From NCBI GenBank assembly GCA_021828105.1, contig JAKATG010000009.1, forward strand, positions 1-64,000: a DNA stretch of 64,000 bases. The letters run 5' to 3'. Origin of the DNA: Taklimakanibacter sp021828105 (GTDB lineage: Bacteria > Pseudomonadota > Alphaproteobacteria > Rhizobiales > Aestuariivirgaceae). How positions within the stretch are numbered: position 1 is the first letter of the stretch; each line of letters begins with the position of its first letter. Positions 7,560 to 17,116 of this stretch are shown here, piece after piece. The notes under the pieces were generated by a model, which ran no database searches, was not told the origin of the DNA, and worked only from the letters and a program-made list of their open reading frames with translations. The position numbers and the translations under genes were made by a program.

Positions 7560-7785
7560 GGCGTAAACTCTCTTGAGGCGCGCGTCCCGGCGCCGGAAAA
7601 CTGCAAATTTAAGGGTTTCGGGCGGCGTCTATACAGGAGGGGGCCCCAGCTTGCAAGTGCGGCGGCTTGGCCCCTTCATAGGCCCCGGAGCCTGGTCTAC
7701 AGCATCGGCCCGAAAAGCTTGTGGCCGGGTTTAACCCGGCCATCCCAGCTTTCGGATAAGTCGATGCGCAAATAACTGGAGCGCG

Positions 7786-9576
7786 ATGGCCCGTTCATCC
7801 GAAGATACCGCCCCACCCCGGCCGGCCGGCAAGAGCCTCAAGCCGCTCAAGCGCTTCCTGCCGCTCCTCGGACGCTACCGCCTGCCCGTCGCTCTGGCCT
7901 TCCTGGCCTTGGTCGTCGCGGCCGTGGCCACGCTCATCGTGCCGCTGGCGGTCCGCCGCGTCATCGACCACGGCTTTTCCGCCGATGGCAGCACCCTCAT
8001 CAACCAGTATTTTGCGGTCATGCTGCTGGTCGTCGCCGTGCTGGCTTTGGCCTCCGCCGCCCGTTTCTATCTCGTGACCTGGCTCGGCGAGCGCATTGTC
8101 GCCGACACGCGCGACCTCCTCTTCACCCACCTCCTCGCGTTGAGCCCGGCCTTCTTCGAGGCGAACCGCTCGGGCGAGATCGTCTCCAGGCTGACCGCCG
8201 ACACCACCCAGATCAAGTCCGCCTTCTCGACCTCGGCCTCGATCGCGTTGCGAAATCTGGTGATGCTGGTGGGGGCTGCCGTCATGATGGTGGTGACGAG
8301 CGTCAAGCTCTCCTGCCTCGTGCTTCTCGCCATACCGCTGATCGTGCTGCCGCTCATCTTCTTCGGGCGCCGGGTGCGCTCGCTGTCGCGCAGCGCCCAG
8401 GACACGCTCGCCCATTCGGCCGCCTACGCCCAGGAACGCCTGCTCGCCGTCACGGCGGTCCAGTCCTTCCTCCAGGAGGCGACCGCGATCAAGGCGTTCC
8501 GCGACGCGACCTCGACCGCCTTCGCCGCCGCGGCGAAGCGGACGGGGGCCCGCGCCTTCCTCACCGGCGCCATCATCTTTCTCTCTCTGGGCTCGGTGAC
8601 GATGGTGTTGTGGTATGGCGCGCGCGAGGTGATCTCGGGCGCCATGACGGCGGGATCGCTCAGCCAGTTCGTGCTCTATGCCGTGCTTGCCGCGAGCGCG
8701 CTCGGCGAGCTGTCGCAGGTCTGGGGCGAGATCCAGCTCGCCGCGGGTGCGGCCGAACGCATCGCCGAGCTGCTCGATGAGAAGCCGGCCATTGCCGCAC
8801 CGCCGTCGCCCGTCCGCCTGCCCTCACCACCCAGAGGCGAGATCGCTTTCGATCGCGTCAGCTTCCATTATCCCACACGACCCGACGGTCCGGCTCTGGA
8901 GGGCGTCAGCTTCACCGTGGCGCAGGGCGAGACGGTGGCGCTTGTCGGTCCATCGGGCGCCGGCAAATCCACCATCTTCGCGCTTCTGCAGCGCTTCTAC
9001 GATCCGCAAACGGGCCGGATCCTGATCGACGGTGTCGATGTGAAAGCGGCCGATCCCAAGGACGTGCGGGCGCGCATCGCTGTCGTGCCGCAGGAGACGG
9101 TGATCTTCTCAGGCACGGTTCTCGACAATATCCGTTTCGGCAGGCCCGAGGCCTCGCTCGCCGAGATCGGGGAGGCGGCGCGTGCCGCCCATGTCGAGGA
9201 ATTCGCTGAAAGCCTGCCCAAGGGCTATGACACCGAGGTCGGCGAGCGCGGCATCACGCTTTCGGGCGGCCAGCGCCAGCGCATCGCGATTGCCCGCGCC
9301 ATCCTGCGCAACGCGCCCATCCTGCTGCTCGATGAAGCGACGAGCGCGCTCGATGCCGAAAGCGAGGCTTTGGTCCAGGAAGCGCTCAAGGAGCTCACCC
9401 AGAACCGCACCACGCTCGTCATCGCGCATCGCCTGGCGACGGTGCGTAGCGCCGGGCGCATCCTGGTTCTCGATGAGGGAAAGCTGGTGGCGCAGGGCGA
9501 GCATGGCGAGCTCACCAAGTCCAACCCGCTCTATTCGCGCCTGGCCGAGCTCCAGTTCAGCGCGCAGTCCGCCTGA
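7786..9576 (+). CDS. ABC exporter with fused membrane and ATPase domains
   Basis: A 596-residue half-transporter of the MsbA/ABCB type, expected to work as a homodimer in the inner membrane. The membrane domain spans about residues 25-320 with six hydrophobic helices. The ATPase domain follows with Walker A GPSGAGKST (about 387-395), the signature LSGGQ (about 492-496) and Walker B ILLLDEATSALD (about 511-522). The linker contains Pro/Ala-rich sequence. The substrate cannot be told; relatives move lipids or drugs. The gene stands alone between rpmE (divergent) and a convergent P-loop gene that overlaps its 3' end by 46 nt. Confidence 0.92.
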   Translation: MARSSEDTAPPRPAGKSLKPLKRFLPLLGRYRLPVALAFLALVVAAVATLIVPLAVRRVIDHGFSADGSTLINQYFAVMLLVVAVLALASAARFYLVTWLGERIVADTRDLLFTHLLALSPAFFEANRSGEIVSRLTADTTQIKSAFSTSASIALRNLVMLVGAAVMMVVTSVKLSCLVLLAIPLIVLPLIFFGRRVRSLSRSAQDTLAHSAAYAQERLLAVTAVQSFLQEATAIKAFRDATSTAFAAAAKRTGARAFLTGAIIFLSLGSVTMVLWYGAREVISGAMTAGSLSQFVLYAVLAASALGELSQVWGEIQLAAGAAERIAELLDEKPAIAAPPSPVRLPSPPRGEIAFDRVSFHYPTRPDGPALEGVSFTVAQGETVALVGPSGAGKSTIFALLQRFYDPQTGRILIDGVDVKAADPKDVRARIAVVPQETVIFSGTVLDNIRFGRPEASLAEIGEAARAAHVEEFAESLPKGYDTEVGERGITLSGGQRQRIAIARAILRNAPILLLDEATSALDAESEALVQEALKELTQNRTTLVIAHRLATVRSAGRILVLDEGKLVAQGEHGELTKSNPLYSRLAELQFSAQSA

Positions 9577-10073
9577 AACCCGTCAAGCTCCTGGGGTGAG
9601 CCGAGCCGCGTCACGGCTTTGCCCTGCGCCTCCTCGGCCGCGACCATGGTGCGGATCTCGGGCATCCACTCCTGATCGACGGTCCAGATCGTCTCGAACA
9701 AAGCGTCCATGTCGGGCATTTGGGCGATACCCGCCGGCGGATGGGCGAGCCGGCCCGAGGCCCAGTCGAGCTGCCGCCGGGCGGCGAGCGAGAAATGCCG
9801 CCATAGGGGCATGTCGATGAGGATGATGCGCGTGGCCCTGGCGAGACGCGCCGGTATGGATTCCAGCCGCCCCAGCCCGTCGATGATCCAGCTCTCCTCG
9901 GCGAGAAGCCGGTCATGCTCGGCCCCGTAGATATCCGCAGGCGTGAGGATCCAGCCCGGCTCCCACAGCAGGGCATCGACCTCGCGATAGGGCAGCCCAA
10001 GCTCCCGCGCAAGACCGCGCGCGAGCGTCGACTTGCCGCCACCGCTATTGCCGATGACCGCGATCCTCATCAT
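9531..10073 (-). CDS. P-loop kinase-like protein (adenylate-kinase/FlaR type)
   Basis: A 180-residue P-loop protein with Walker A GNSGGGKST at residues 8-16, then VDALLWEPGW and WIIDGLG, the pattern of small AAA/kinase-like proteins often labelled topology modulation protein or adenylate kinase-like. It probably phosphorylates a small molecule, but the substrate is unknown. The first two codons are both ATG; the second may be the true start. Its 3' end overlaps the convergent ABC exporter by 46 nt. Confidence 0.8.
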   Translation of the reverse strand: MMRIAVIGNSGGGKSTLARGLARELGLPYREVDALLWEPGWILTPADIYGAEHDRLLAEESWIIDGLGRLESIPARLARATRIILIDMPLWRHFSLAARRQLDWASGRLAHPPAGIAQMPDMDALFETIWTVDQEWMPEIRTMVAAEEAQGKAVTRLGSPQELDGFQADCALNWSSARRE

Positions 10074-10157
10074 GGCAAAATCCGTTTCTCATGCCGATAT
10101 GTTGACATGCGGCGGCCGCCAAGTCGAACCGGCTGCCGTGCAGACGAGGAGAAGGAA

Positions 10158-10472
10158 ATGATCGCACGTACATGGCGCGGCCGCGCCACAGCCGCCAAGG
10201 CCAATGACTATCATCGTCATTTCACCACCGAGGTGGTGCCCAATCTCAAAAGCATCGCCGGGCACAGAGGCGCTTATTTGCTGCGCCGCGAAGTCGAAGG
10301 CGGTGTCGAATTTCTTGCCGTCACGCTGTGGGACTCGCTTGCAACCATCAAGGCCTTCTCAGGCCCCGATCCGGAAGTTGCTCATATCGAGCCCCAAGGC
10401 CGCGCGGCGCTCTCGGATTTCGATGAGTTCGCGCGCAACTACGAAATTGTCGTCAATACGATCGAGGTTTAG
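10158..10472 (+). CDS. antibiotic-biosynthesis-monooxygenase (ABM)-fold protein
   Basis: A 104-residue protein from the ATG at 10158, which follows GAGGAGAAGG. It has the ferredoxin-like ABM pattern: IARTWRGRATAAKANDYHRH, then GHRGAYLLRRE and FLAVTLWDSLATIKAFSG. Members include small monooxygenases and heme-degrading enzymes, but many are uncharacterised and the sequence does not reveal a substrate. Its stop overlaps the convergent OmpA-domain gene by 4 nt. Confidence 0.75.
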   Translation: MIARTWRGRATAAKANDYHRHFTTEVVPNLKSIAGHRGAYLLRREVEGGVEFLAVTLWDSLATIKAFSGPDPEVAHIEPQGRAALSDFDEFARNYEIVVNTIEV

Positions 10473-11497
10473 CGCTCGGTCAGCTTGAGCTCGATGCGGC
10501 GGTTGCGTGTCTTGGCCTCTTCGCTGTCGCCGGGATCGAGCGGCTGGAATTCGCCGAAGCCCGCCGCCACCAGGTGCTTGGGGTTGACGCCCTGGCTGAT
10601 CAGGTAGTTGACGACGGCGATCGCGCGCGCCGACGACAATTCCCAGTTCGACTTGAAGGCGTCCCGGATCGGCACGTTATCGGTATGGCCGTCGACACGA
10701 AGCACCCAGGCGATATCGGAAGGAATTTCCGCTTCGAGTTCCTTGACCGCGGAAGCGAGCTTGTCCATTTCCAATAGACCGGCCGGCTGGAGATCGGCCG
10801 AACCTGTCGGGAACAGCACTTCCGACTGGAAGACGAAGCGGTCGCCCACCACCAATATGTCGGAGCGCTGGCTCAGGATCTTGCGCAAGCGGCCGAAGAA
10901 TTCCGAGCGATAGCGGGTCAGCTCCTGCACCCTTTGCGCCAGCGCCGAATTGAGCCTCTTGCCGAGATCGATGATCTGCGCCTGGTCGGTCTTGGAGCGC
11001 GACTCCGCATCGGCCAGGAGCCCGTTGAGGGTGGCGATCTGCCGGCGCAAGGCGGCGAGCTGCTGATTGAGAAGCTCGACCTTGGCCAGCGCTTCGGAGG
11101 AAATCTGCTTTTCCTCATCGAGCTGGGTGCGCAGGCCCGTGATCGTCGTGCCGGCGCTTTCGCCCTTGGCGTTCTCGCCCTCGAGCTGGAGCGCCAGATT
11201 GGCCGACTTCGCCTTCTCTTCATTGAGATCATCGCCCAATGTCGAGAGATTGAGCTCGAGCTCGGACTTGGCCGATTTCTCGAGCGCCAGCAATTCGGTG
11301 AGCTCGGCGATCTGCGAGCGCAATTGCCCGAGCGCGCTGTCCTGGCCTGAGATCTCGCGCGCCAGGAGGAATTGCGCGACGATGAACACCGAGAGCAGGA
11401 AGGTGATGACGAGCAGAAGCTGCGCCATCGCATCGACGAAGCCCGGCCAGTAGGGCGCCTCATAATGCCGCCGGCGGCGGGCAAGGGCTTGCGCCAT
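10469..11497 (-). CDS. OmpA/MotB-domain peptidoglycan-binding membrane protein
   Basis: A 342-residue protein with one N-terminal membrane helix (about residues 25-45, LLLVITFLLSVFIVAQFLLA), a long heptad-rich coiled coil (about 50-190), and a C-terminal OmpA-like peptidoglycan-binding domain (about 215-340) with VDGHTDNVPIRDAF and NRRIELKL. It is expected to anchor an inner-membrane complex to the wall. The partner is the MotA/ExbB-like gene immediately upstream, separated by 3 nt. No flagellar genes are nearby, so this is more likely an envelope energy-transducing pair than a flagellar stator. Confidence 0.85.
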   Translation of the reverse strand: MAQALARRRRHYEAPYWPGFVDAMAQLLLVITFLLSVFIVAQFLLAREISGQDSALGQLRSQIAELTELLALEKSAKSELELNLSTLGDDLNEEKAKSANLALQLEGENAKGESAGTTITGLRTQLDEEKQISSEALAKVELLNQQLAALRRQIATLNGLLADAESRSKTDQAQIIDLGKRLNSALAQRVQELTRYRSEFFGRLRKILSQRSDILVVGDRFVFQSEVLFPTGSADLQPAGLLEMDKLASAVKELEAEIPSDIAWVLRVDGHTDNVPIRDAFKSNWELSSARAIAVVNYLISQGVNPKHLVAAGFGEFQPLDPGDSEEAKTRNRRIELKLTER

Positions 11498-11500
11498 GAT

Positions 11501-12592
11501 TTATTCCTCGTCTTCGACGGCGGCGGCCTGGCTGAACCGGGTGGTCGAGCCCGGCACTTGCTTGGTGGTGCGCAGGATGAGCTTCTGCATCTCGTTCTGC
11601 TGCACCTGCTGGGCTTGCGCCCATTGCCGGACGATCTTCTGCTCCTCGCGCATCTGCTGGACGAGGCTCGCCACCGCATCGGCGAGCTTCTCCATCGATT
11701 CACCGTCCTGCGCCGAGATACTGGGCAAGCCGGTCGCGGACGCCGGTGCGGGCCCCGGCACGTCGGCCGTCAGCGCGTCGTCGAGCGTCTGGTTGATACG
11801 CTCGATGCCCTTCTGCAGGCCGGCGATATCGACCCTGAGATGGCCGGGCACGGCGAACGAGCCGCTGTCGCCCGCCTGGAGATCGGTGATCGTCGACAGC
11901 CAGTCCTCGAGATCGTTGTAGAAGCGGTTCTGCGCCTGGCTTGCCTGCAGCTCGAGGAAACCCAGGATGAGCGAGCCGGCAAGGCCGAAGAGCGAGGACG
12001 AGAAAGCGAGGCCCATGCCGGAGAGCGGCGCTTCGAGACCGGTCTTGAGCTGGTCGAAGACGGTCGCCGACTGGGCCGAGGAGACATCCAGGGCACGGAT
12101 GGCATCGCCGACCGAGGTAACGGTCTCGAGCAGGCCCCAGAAGGTGCCGAGGAGACCCAAGAAGATCAGGAGGCCGACCAGGTAGCGCGAGATGTCGCGG
12201 GCCTCATCGAGGCGGGAAGCGATCGAATCGAGCAGCGAGCGCATCGAGAGCGGCGATAGAACCGTCCGGTTGGGCCGGTCGCGGAACAGGGTGGCCATCG
12301 GCCCCAGCAGCTTGGGCGTATGGGTGAGCTCGAGGCCCGGATTGACGATTCGGAAGCCATTGACCCAATTGATCTCGGGCCACAGCCGCCAGACCATGCG
12401 GAAGGAGTAGATCACCCCCAGGAACAGCGCCCCGATGATCACCCCGTTGAGGCCCGGATTGGCCATAAAGGCCCGTTGCATATGGGGAAACAGGACAACC
12501 GCAAGGATGCTCACGACCAGCATGAACACGAGCATGCGGACGAGATAGACTTTCGGCAGTTCGAGGACAGTATGCTCTTTTGCGTCGGCCAT
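11501..12592 (-). CDS. MotA/TolQ/ExbB-like proton-channel membrane protein
   Basis: A 363-residue membrane protein from the ATG at 12592, which has GAAGG upstream. Hydrophobic helices lie near the N-terminus (LVFMLVVSILAVVLFP and LNGVIIGALFLGVIYSF), followed by the conserved helix pair LVGLLIFLGLLGTFWGLL and GMGLAFSSSLFGLAGSLILGF that forms the proton channel in the MotA/TolQ/ExbB superfamily. The C-terminal 100 residues are predicted helical and cytoplasmic. It should form a complex with the downstream OmpA-domain protein, the two genes making one operon. Confidence 0.83.
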   Translation of the reverse strand: MADAKEHTVLELPKVYLVRMLVFMLVVSILAVVLFPHMQRAFMANPGLNGVIIGALFLGVIYSFRMVWRLWPEINWVNGFRIVNPGLELTHTPKLLGPMATLFRDRPNRTVLSPLSMRSLLDSIASRLDEARDISRYLVGLLIFLGLLGTFWGLLETVTSVGDAIRALDVSSAQSATVFDQLKTGLEAPLSGMGLAFSSSLFGLAGSLILGFLELQASQAQNRFYNDLEDWLSTITDLQAGDSGSFAVPGHLRVDIAGLQKGIERINQTLDDALTADVPGPAPASATGLPSISAQDGESMEKLADAVASLVQQMREEQKIVRQWAQAQQVQQNEMQKLILRTTKQVPGSTTRFSQAAAVEDEE

Positions 12593-12857
12593 GGTCGCCT
12601 TCAGAACCCTCAAGCGGCGGTAAATGGCGTCAAATCTAGACGATTGCGTGGCGGGTTAACAGCGAGACGGTGAAGCCTGCCGATAACCTGATCGCCGCCC
12701 TGCCAAAATGGCAGATTTTACCCATGATACAGGCGGCGATGCCTATGACTCAACTGCCTCTTTCGAAATCGGGGAGCCCCTGCCACCGGTCGGGAGCTGG
12801 AAGACCCCGTCCCCTGCTCCCATATTAGCCCGGGCCTGATTGGTCCCGGGGCGAAAA

Positions 12858-13595
12858 ATGGCGACGATTGCCGATTGGCTTATTCTCGCGGGTGTCGCTG
12901 GGCTACTCTCAGGTGAACCTCCGCCAGAGGCAAATGCCGAAGGCTATATCCGGGCACTTATCCCCGAGCAGCGGCTGGTATTCATCGTCAAATACGCGGC
13001 TGCGGCGTGGACCTATTCAGGATTCATAAAATTCCGGCAACCGCCCGCGATCTATCTTCGCTGCCCGACTACCGGTTGCGATCCTCATCCTTTGCGCATT
13101 CTCGATGACCTGCGATCCCGCGTGCCGGGGGCCTATGGAGCCCGCGGCGCCGAGCCCGACACCGCCCAGATCGAGATATATGTCGCAACGGACCCGGTGG
13201 AATTCGACAAGCGCGACCTCGAGGTCGACAAGGCGCTGCATATTGATGCCCATATCGGATCGAAATTTCTTCTTCCACCACGGCCGGCGCCCTGCCGCAC
13301 GACGATCTACTTCGATCAGAAGCGCTCGACCATAGAGAAGACGATGATCTTCATCGACAGCGACGCATCGCCCCGAATGCAGTCTCTCTGCATGGGATTT
13401 GAGCTGGTGCGCGCGATCGGCGCAATAAATGTCGCTGGCCCGCTCTTCTATCACGAGTTCGAGAAACACTCCGGCTACGATCCACTACCTTATCTCGCCG
13501 CAAATGTGTTTCTTCACACATCCACCGAGATCCACGCCGGCGATCCTGTGGAAAAGGCACTCGCCATCTTCAAAGACCGATACGGCCTGCAATAG
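12858..13595 (+). CDS. secreted protein of unknown function
   Basis: About 245 residues from the ATG at 12858 (GGGGCG upstream; an in-frame TTG at 12840 is the alternative). The N-terminus is a plausible signal peptide (ATIADWLILAGVAGLLSG, possible cleavage near ANA). The rest has several cysteines (near CPTTGC) and ends with a region that vaguely recalls DUF2927-type secreted proteins, but I would not assign that. It stands alone and converges on the PhyH gene 5 bp away. Confidence 0.7.
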   Translation: MATIADWLILAGVAGLLSGEPPPEANAEGYIRALIPEQRLVFIVKYAAAAWTYSGFIKFRQPPAIYLRCPTTGCDPHPLRILDDLRSRVPGAYGARGAEPDTAQIEIYVATDPVEFDKRDLEVDKALHIDAHIGSKFLLPPRPAPCRTTIYFDQKRSTIEKTMIFIDSDASPRMQSLCMGFELVRAIGAINVAGPLFYHEFEKHSGYDPLPYLAANVFLHTSTEIHAGDPVEKALAIFKDRYGLQ

Positions 13596-13600
13596 CGGCC

Positions 13601-14269
13601 TTATACATCGAGCGCCCAGTCGAGCCCGTCCGGCAATTTGCCGAAGCAATAATCGACATGCAGCACCCGTCTTCGGCGCGGTGATTTCGAGGCATCGCTG
13701 GCGTGGAGCGTCAGCGCCTTCATCGCGAGAATGCCGCCCGCCGGCGCGGCGCAGATCATGGCCGGACCACGCGCCGCGGCCTCGCGCACCTGCGCATCGC
13801 TCAGCCTTCCGAGGCGATGACTGCCGCGGATCACTTTCAATGCGCCATTCTCCGCATCGCAGTCGTCGATATGAAGGCGCAGGTTGAACATCGTCTCGAG
13901 CAGGCGCGCGGGTGCCTCGACATGCGGCTGGCCGTTCTTGACCGTCCAATTTCCGTAGTCCGCCAGATCGATGCGGCGCTTGACCGCGATCACCCGATCC
14001 TGATGCCAGGGCAGATGCCAATTGGCCTCCGGCCGCTTGTCGAAGGCCAGCACCCGCACCGGGCGCGCATCTGCACACGCCCATTCTTTCGCCTTCCGCG
14101 TGAGGATGCCCTCCGGCATGACGAGCTGCCTGATGACAGGCGACAGAGCAAAGGGACGCGCGCCCACGCGCACGCCCGCCTCATCGAACTCTTCCGCAAG
14201 CTTCTCCAGGATATCGACGCCGACGACCCCGGGGCTGAGCGCTACGCCATCACGCTCGTAATCGAGCAT
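13601..14269 (-). CDS. phytanoyl-CoA dioxygenase (PhyH) family protein
   Basis: A 222-residue Fe(II)/2-oxoglutarate-dependent oxygenase. The iron ligands are visible as H-Q-D at residues 89-91 in NWHLPWHQDRVIAV and the distal His189 in LTLHASDAS, with arginines at 198-201 positioned to bind 2-oxoglutarate. ENGALKVIRGSHRLG is the typical PhyH strand. The substrate is unknown. The gene starts 4 bp after the pntB stop, so it may be the last gene of the pnt operon. Confidence 0.87.
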   Translation of the reverse strand: MLDYERDGVALSPGVVGVDILEKLAEEFDEAGVRVGARPFALSPVIRQLVMPEGILTRKAKEWACADARPVRVLAFDKRPEANWHLPWHQDRVIAVKRRIDLADYGNWTVKNGQPHVEAPARLLETMFNLRLHIDDCDAENGALKVIRGSHRLGRLSDAQVREAAARGPAMICAAPAGGILAMKALTLHASDASKSPRRRRVLHVDYCFGKLPDGLDWALDV

Positions 14270-14273
14270 CGCC

Positions 14274-15668
14274 TCACATCGCCTTGACGATCTCTTCCGT
14301 CATCTTCTTGGCGTCGCCGAACAGCATCATCGTATTGTCGCGGTAGAACAGGCCGTTGTCGATGCCGGCATAGCCCGACGACATGCCGCGCTTGATGAAC
14401 ATCACCGTGTTCGCCTTCCACACTTCGAGCACCGGCATGCCGAAGATCGGCGAGGCCGGGTCGTCCTTGGCGGCTGGATTGGTCACGTCATTGGCGCCGA
14501 TGACGAAGGCGACGTCGGACTGCGCGAACTCGGAATTGATGTCCTCGAGCTCGAACACCTCGTCATAGGGCACATTGGCCTCGGCGAGGAGCACGTTCAT
14601 GTGGCCCGGCATGCGGCCCGCCACCGGATGGATGGCGTATTTGACCGTGACGCCAGCCTTCTTGAGGTGGTCCGCCATCTCGCGCAACGCATGCTGCGCC
14701 TGCGCCACCGCCATGCCATAGCCCGGTACGATGATGACCGAGCCCGCATTCTTCATGACGAAGGCGGCATCATCCGCCGAACCCTGCTTCACGGGCCTGG
14801 CCTCCGCACCACCCGCCGCAGCCGCCGTCTCGCCGCCGAAGCCGCCGAGGATGACGCTGATGAAGGAGCGGTTCATGCCCTTGCACATGATGTAGGAGAG
14901 GATCGCGCCCGATGAGCCGACGAGTGCCCCGGTGATGATGAGCGCGGTATTGGCAAGGGTGAAGCCGATGCCCGCCGCCGCCCAGCCCGAATAGGAATTG
15001 AGCATCGAGATGACGACCGGCATGTCGGCGCCGCCGATCGGCACGATGAGCAGGAAGCCCAGCACGAAGCTGATGACCACGATCATCCAGAAATCGAAGG
15101 CGCTCTGGCTGGCGAAGAAGCCGTAGATGAAGAACAGGAGCGCGAGGCCTAGCGCGATATTGATGTAATGCCGGCCGGGGAGGATGATCGGCTTGCCGCT
15201 CATCCGCCCGTCGAGCTTGAGGAAGGCGATGATCGAGCCGGTGAAGGTGAGGGCGCCGATGGCCGCGCCCAGCGCCATCTCGATGCGGCTCTGGGAATGG
15301 ATCTCGCCATTGGTGGCGATGCCGAAGGCTTCCGGCGAATAATAGGCGGCGGCCGCGACGAAGACCGCGGCGAGGCCGACCAGCGAGTGGAAGGCGGCGA
15401 CGAGCTGCGGCATGGCCGTCATGGCGATGCGTCTGGCGGTGACGGCGCCGATGGCGCCGCCGATGGCGATGCCGGCGATGATGAGGAGCCAGGCGAGCCC
15501 GCTCGAAGGTGCCGAGAGGAGCAGCGTCGTCACGATCGCGAGCCCCATGCCGATCATGCCGAAGAGATTGCCTTGCCGCGATGATTCGGGGCTCGACAGG
15601 CCGCGCAAGGCCATGATGAACAAGGCGCCGGCGATCAGATAGAGAAAGGCAGCGAGTGAGGCCGACAT
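14274..15668 (-). CDS. pntB: NAD(P) transhydrogenase subunit beta
   Basis: A 464-residue PntB. Membrane helices fill about residues 1-260 and the C-terminal 180 residues form the NADP(H)-binding domain III, with IVPGYGMAVAQAQHALREM, HPVAGRMPGHMNVLLAEA and VIGANDVTNPAA. The enzyme couples proton entry to hydride transfer from NADH to NADP+ in the inner membrane. It forms an operon with pntAb (gap 4 bp), pntAa and the small subunit-IV-like gene upstream. Confidence 0.96.
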   Translation of the reverse strand: MSASLAAFLYLIAGALFIMALRGLSSPESSRQGNLFGMIGMGLAIVTTLLLSAPSSGLAWLLIIAGIAIGGAIGAVTARRIAMTAMPQLVAAFHSLVGLAAVFVAAAAYYSPEAFGIATNGEIHSQSRIEMALGAAIGALTFTGSIIAFLKLDGRMSGKPIILPGRHYINIALGLALLFFIYGFFASQSAFDFWMIVVISFVLGFLLIVPIGGADMPVVISMLNSYSGWAAAGIGFTLANTALIITGALVGSSGAILSYIMCKGMNRSFISVILGGFGGETAAAAGGAEARPVKQGSADDAAFVMKNAGSVIIVPGYGMAVAQAQHALREMADHLKKAGVTVKYAIHPVAGRMPGHMNVLLAEANVPYDEVFELEDINSEFAQSDVAFVIGANDVTNPAAKDDPASPIFGMPVLEVWKANTVMFIKRGMSSGYAGIDNGLFYRDNTMMLFGDAKKMTEEIVKAM

Positions 15669-15672
15669 GCGC

Positions 15673-15981
15673 CTACTTTCCCTTCTTCTTGTACATCGCC
15701 AGCATGCGCTGGGTGACGAGGAAGCCGCCGAAGATGTTGACGGAAGCGAGGATGAGCGCGAGGAAGCCGAAGATCATGGCGAGCGTCGAGCCCGAGGCAA
15801 TGGCCCCGGCGCCGACGGCAAGGAGCGCGCCCACCACGATCACCGAGGAGATCGCATTGGTGACCGACATCAGAGGCGTGTGCAGCGCCGGCGTCACGTT
15901 CCACACGACGTAATAGCCGACGAAGACCGCCAGCACGAAGATCGCGAATAGCGAGACGAAAGGATCGATCGCATGTTCCAT
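15673..15981 (-). CDS. pntAb: NAD(P) transhydrogenase subunit alpha part 2
   Basis: A 102-residue membrane subunit from the ATG at 15981 (MEHAIDPFVSLFAIFVLAVF). Three to four hydrophobic helices, and the segment TPALHTPLMSVTNAISSVIV, match the membrane part of PntA. In this organism alpha is split, as in Rhodospirillum and most rhizobia. The frame is open further upstream but overlaps pntAa and has no ribosome binding site. Confidence 0.93.
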   Translation of the reverse strand: MEHAIDPFVSLFAIFVLAVFVGYYVVWNVTPALHTPLMSVTNAISSVIVVGALLAVGAGAIASGSTLAMIFGFLALILASVNIFGGFLVTQRMLAMYKKKGK

Positions 15982-15991
15982 GGGGAGGTCC

Positions 15992-17104
15992 TCAAGCCTT
16001 GAACATCTTGTGCACCAGCTCGCCGTCCTTGGCGACGAGCGTGCCGGTGATGATCTCATCCGCCCAGTCGATTTTCAGCGCCCCGTCCTTGATCAGGGGA
16101 TCGAGGAAGTTCTGCAGGTTCCTGGCATAGAGCGGCGAGGCATTGCCGGCGAGCCTTCCGGCGAGATTGAGATTGCCCATGATGGTGACGCCGTCATGGG
16201 TCACGATCTCGCCCGGCTTCGACAGCGGGCAATTGCCGCCGCGCTCGACCGCGAGATCGACGATCACCGAGCCCGGCTTCATGGTTTCGACCATTTCCTT
16301 CGTGACCAGCACCGGCGCCGGCCGGCCCGGAATGAGGGCGGTGGTGATGACGATGTCCTGGGTCTTGATGTGCTCGGCGATCAGCGCCGCCTGCTTGGCT
16401 TTGTCTTCCGCTGACAGTTCCCGCGCGTAGCCGCCCGCGGTCGCCGCATCCGCCACGTCGGCGAAGACGAATTTGGCGCCGAGGCTCTTGACCTGCTCTT
16501 CCGTCGCCTTGCGCACGTCGGTCGCCGACACGATGGCGCCGAGCCGGCGCGCCGTGGCGATGGCCTGGAGGCCGGCGACGCCGACGCCCATGATGAAGAC
16601 CTTGGCCGGCGGCACCGTGCCCGCCGCCGTCATCATCATCGGGAAGGCGCGGCCGAACTGGCCCGCGGCATCGATCACCGCCTTGTAGCCGGCGAGATTG
16701 GCCTGCGAGGAGAGCACGTCCATCGACTGCGCGCGGGTGATGCGCGGCATGAGCTCCATGGCGAAGAGGGTGAGCCCTTGCTTGGCCAGCGTCTCGAGCC
16801 CCGGCCTGTCGCCATAGGGGTCGAGAATGGCGGCGACGACGGCGCCTTTCTTGAGGGCCTGGGTGGCTTTGGCCTCGGGCCTTCGGACACTGAGAAGGAT
16901 ATCGGCGTCGTGCAGCGCCGCATCGCCCTTGCCGATCTTGGCGCCGGCCCCGGCGAAGGCGTCATCCGATATGAAGGCTCCTGCCCCGGCGCCCGCCTCG
17001 ACGGCAACCTCCAGCCCCTTCTTGACGAAAGCCTTGATCGTGTCCGGGGTCACCGCAACGCGGCTCTCGCCCGGGTGAGTTTCGGCTGAGACCGCGATCT
17101 TCAT
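15992..17104 (-). CDS. pntAa: NAD(P) transhydrogenase subunit alpha part 1
   Basis: A 370-residue soluble NAD(H)-binding domain I. It opens MKIAVSAETHPGESRVAVTP and carries the Rossmann turn GVGVAGLQAIATARRLGA (about residues 173-190) and the family loop TTALIPGRPAPVLVTKEMV. It is related to alanine dehydrogenase, but the operon with pntAb and pntB makes the assignment firm. Faces the cytoplasm as part of the PntAa2-PntAb2-PntB2 complex. Confidence 0.95.
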   Translation of the reverse strand: MKIAVSAETHPGESRVAVTPDTIKAFVKKGLEVAVEAGAGAGAFISDDAFAGAGAKIGKGDAALHDADILLSVRRPEAKATQALKKGAVVAAILDPYGDRPGLETLAKQGLTLFAMELMPRITRAQSMDVLSSQANLAGYKAVIDAAGQFGRAFPMMMTAAGTVPPAKVFIMGVGVAGLQAIATARRLGAIVSATDVRKATEEQVKSLGAKFVFADVADAATAGGYARELSAEDKAKQAALIAEHIKTQDIVITTALIPGRPAPVLVTKEMVETMKPGSVIVDLAVERGGNCPLSKPGEIVTHDGVTIMGNLNLAGRLAGNASPLYARNLQNFLDPLIKDGALKIDWADEIITGTLVAKDGELVHKMFKA

Positions 17105-17116
17105 ATGGCGAAGGCC

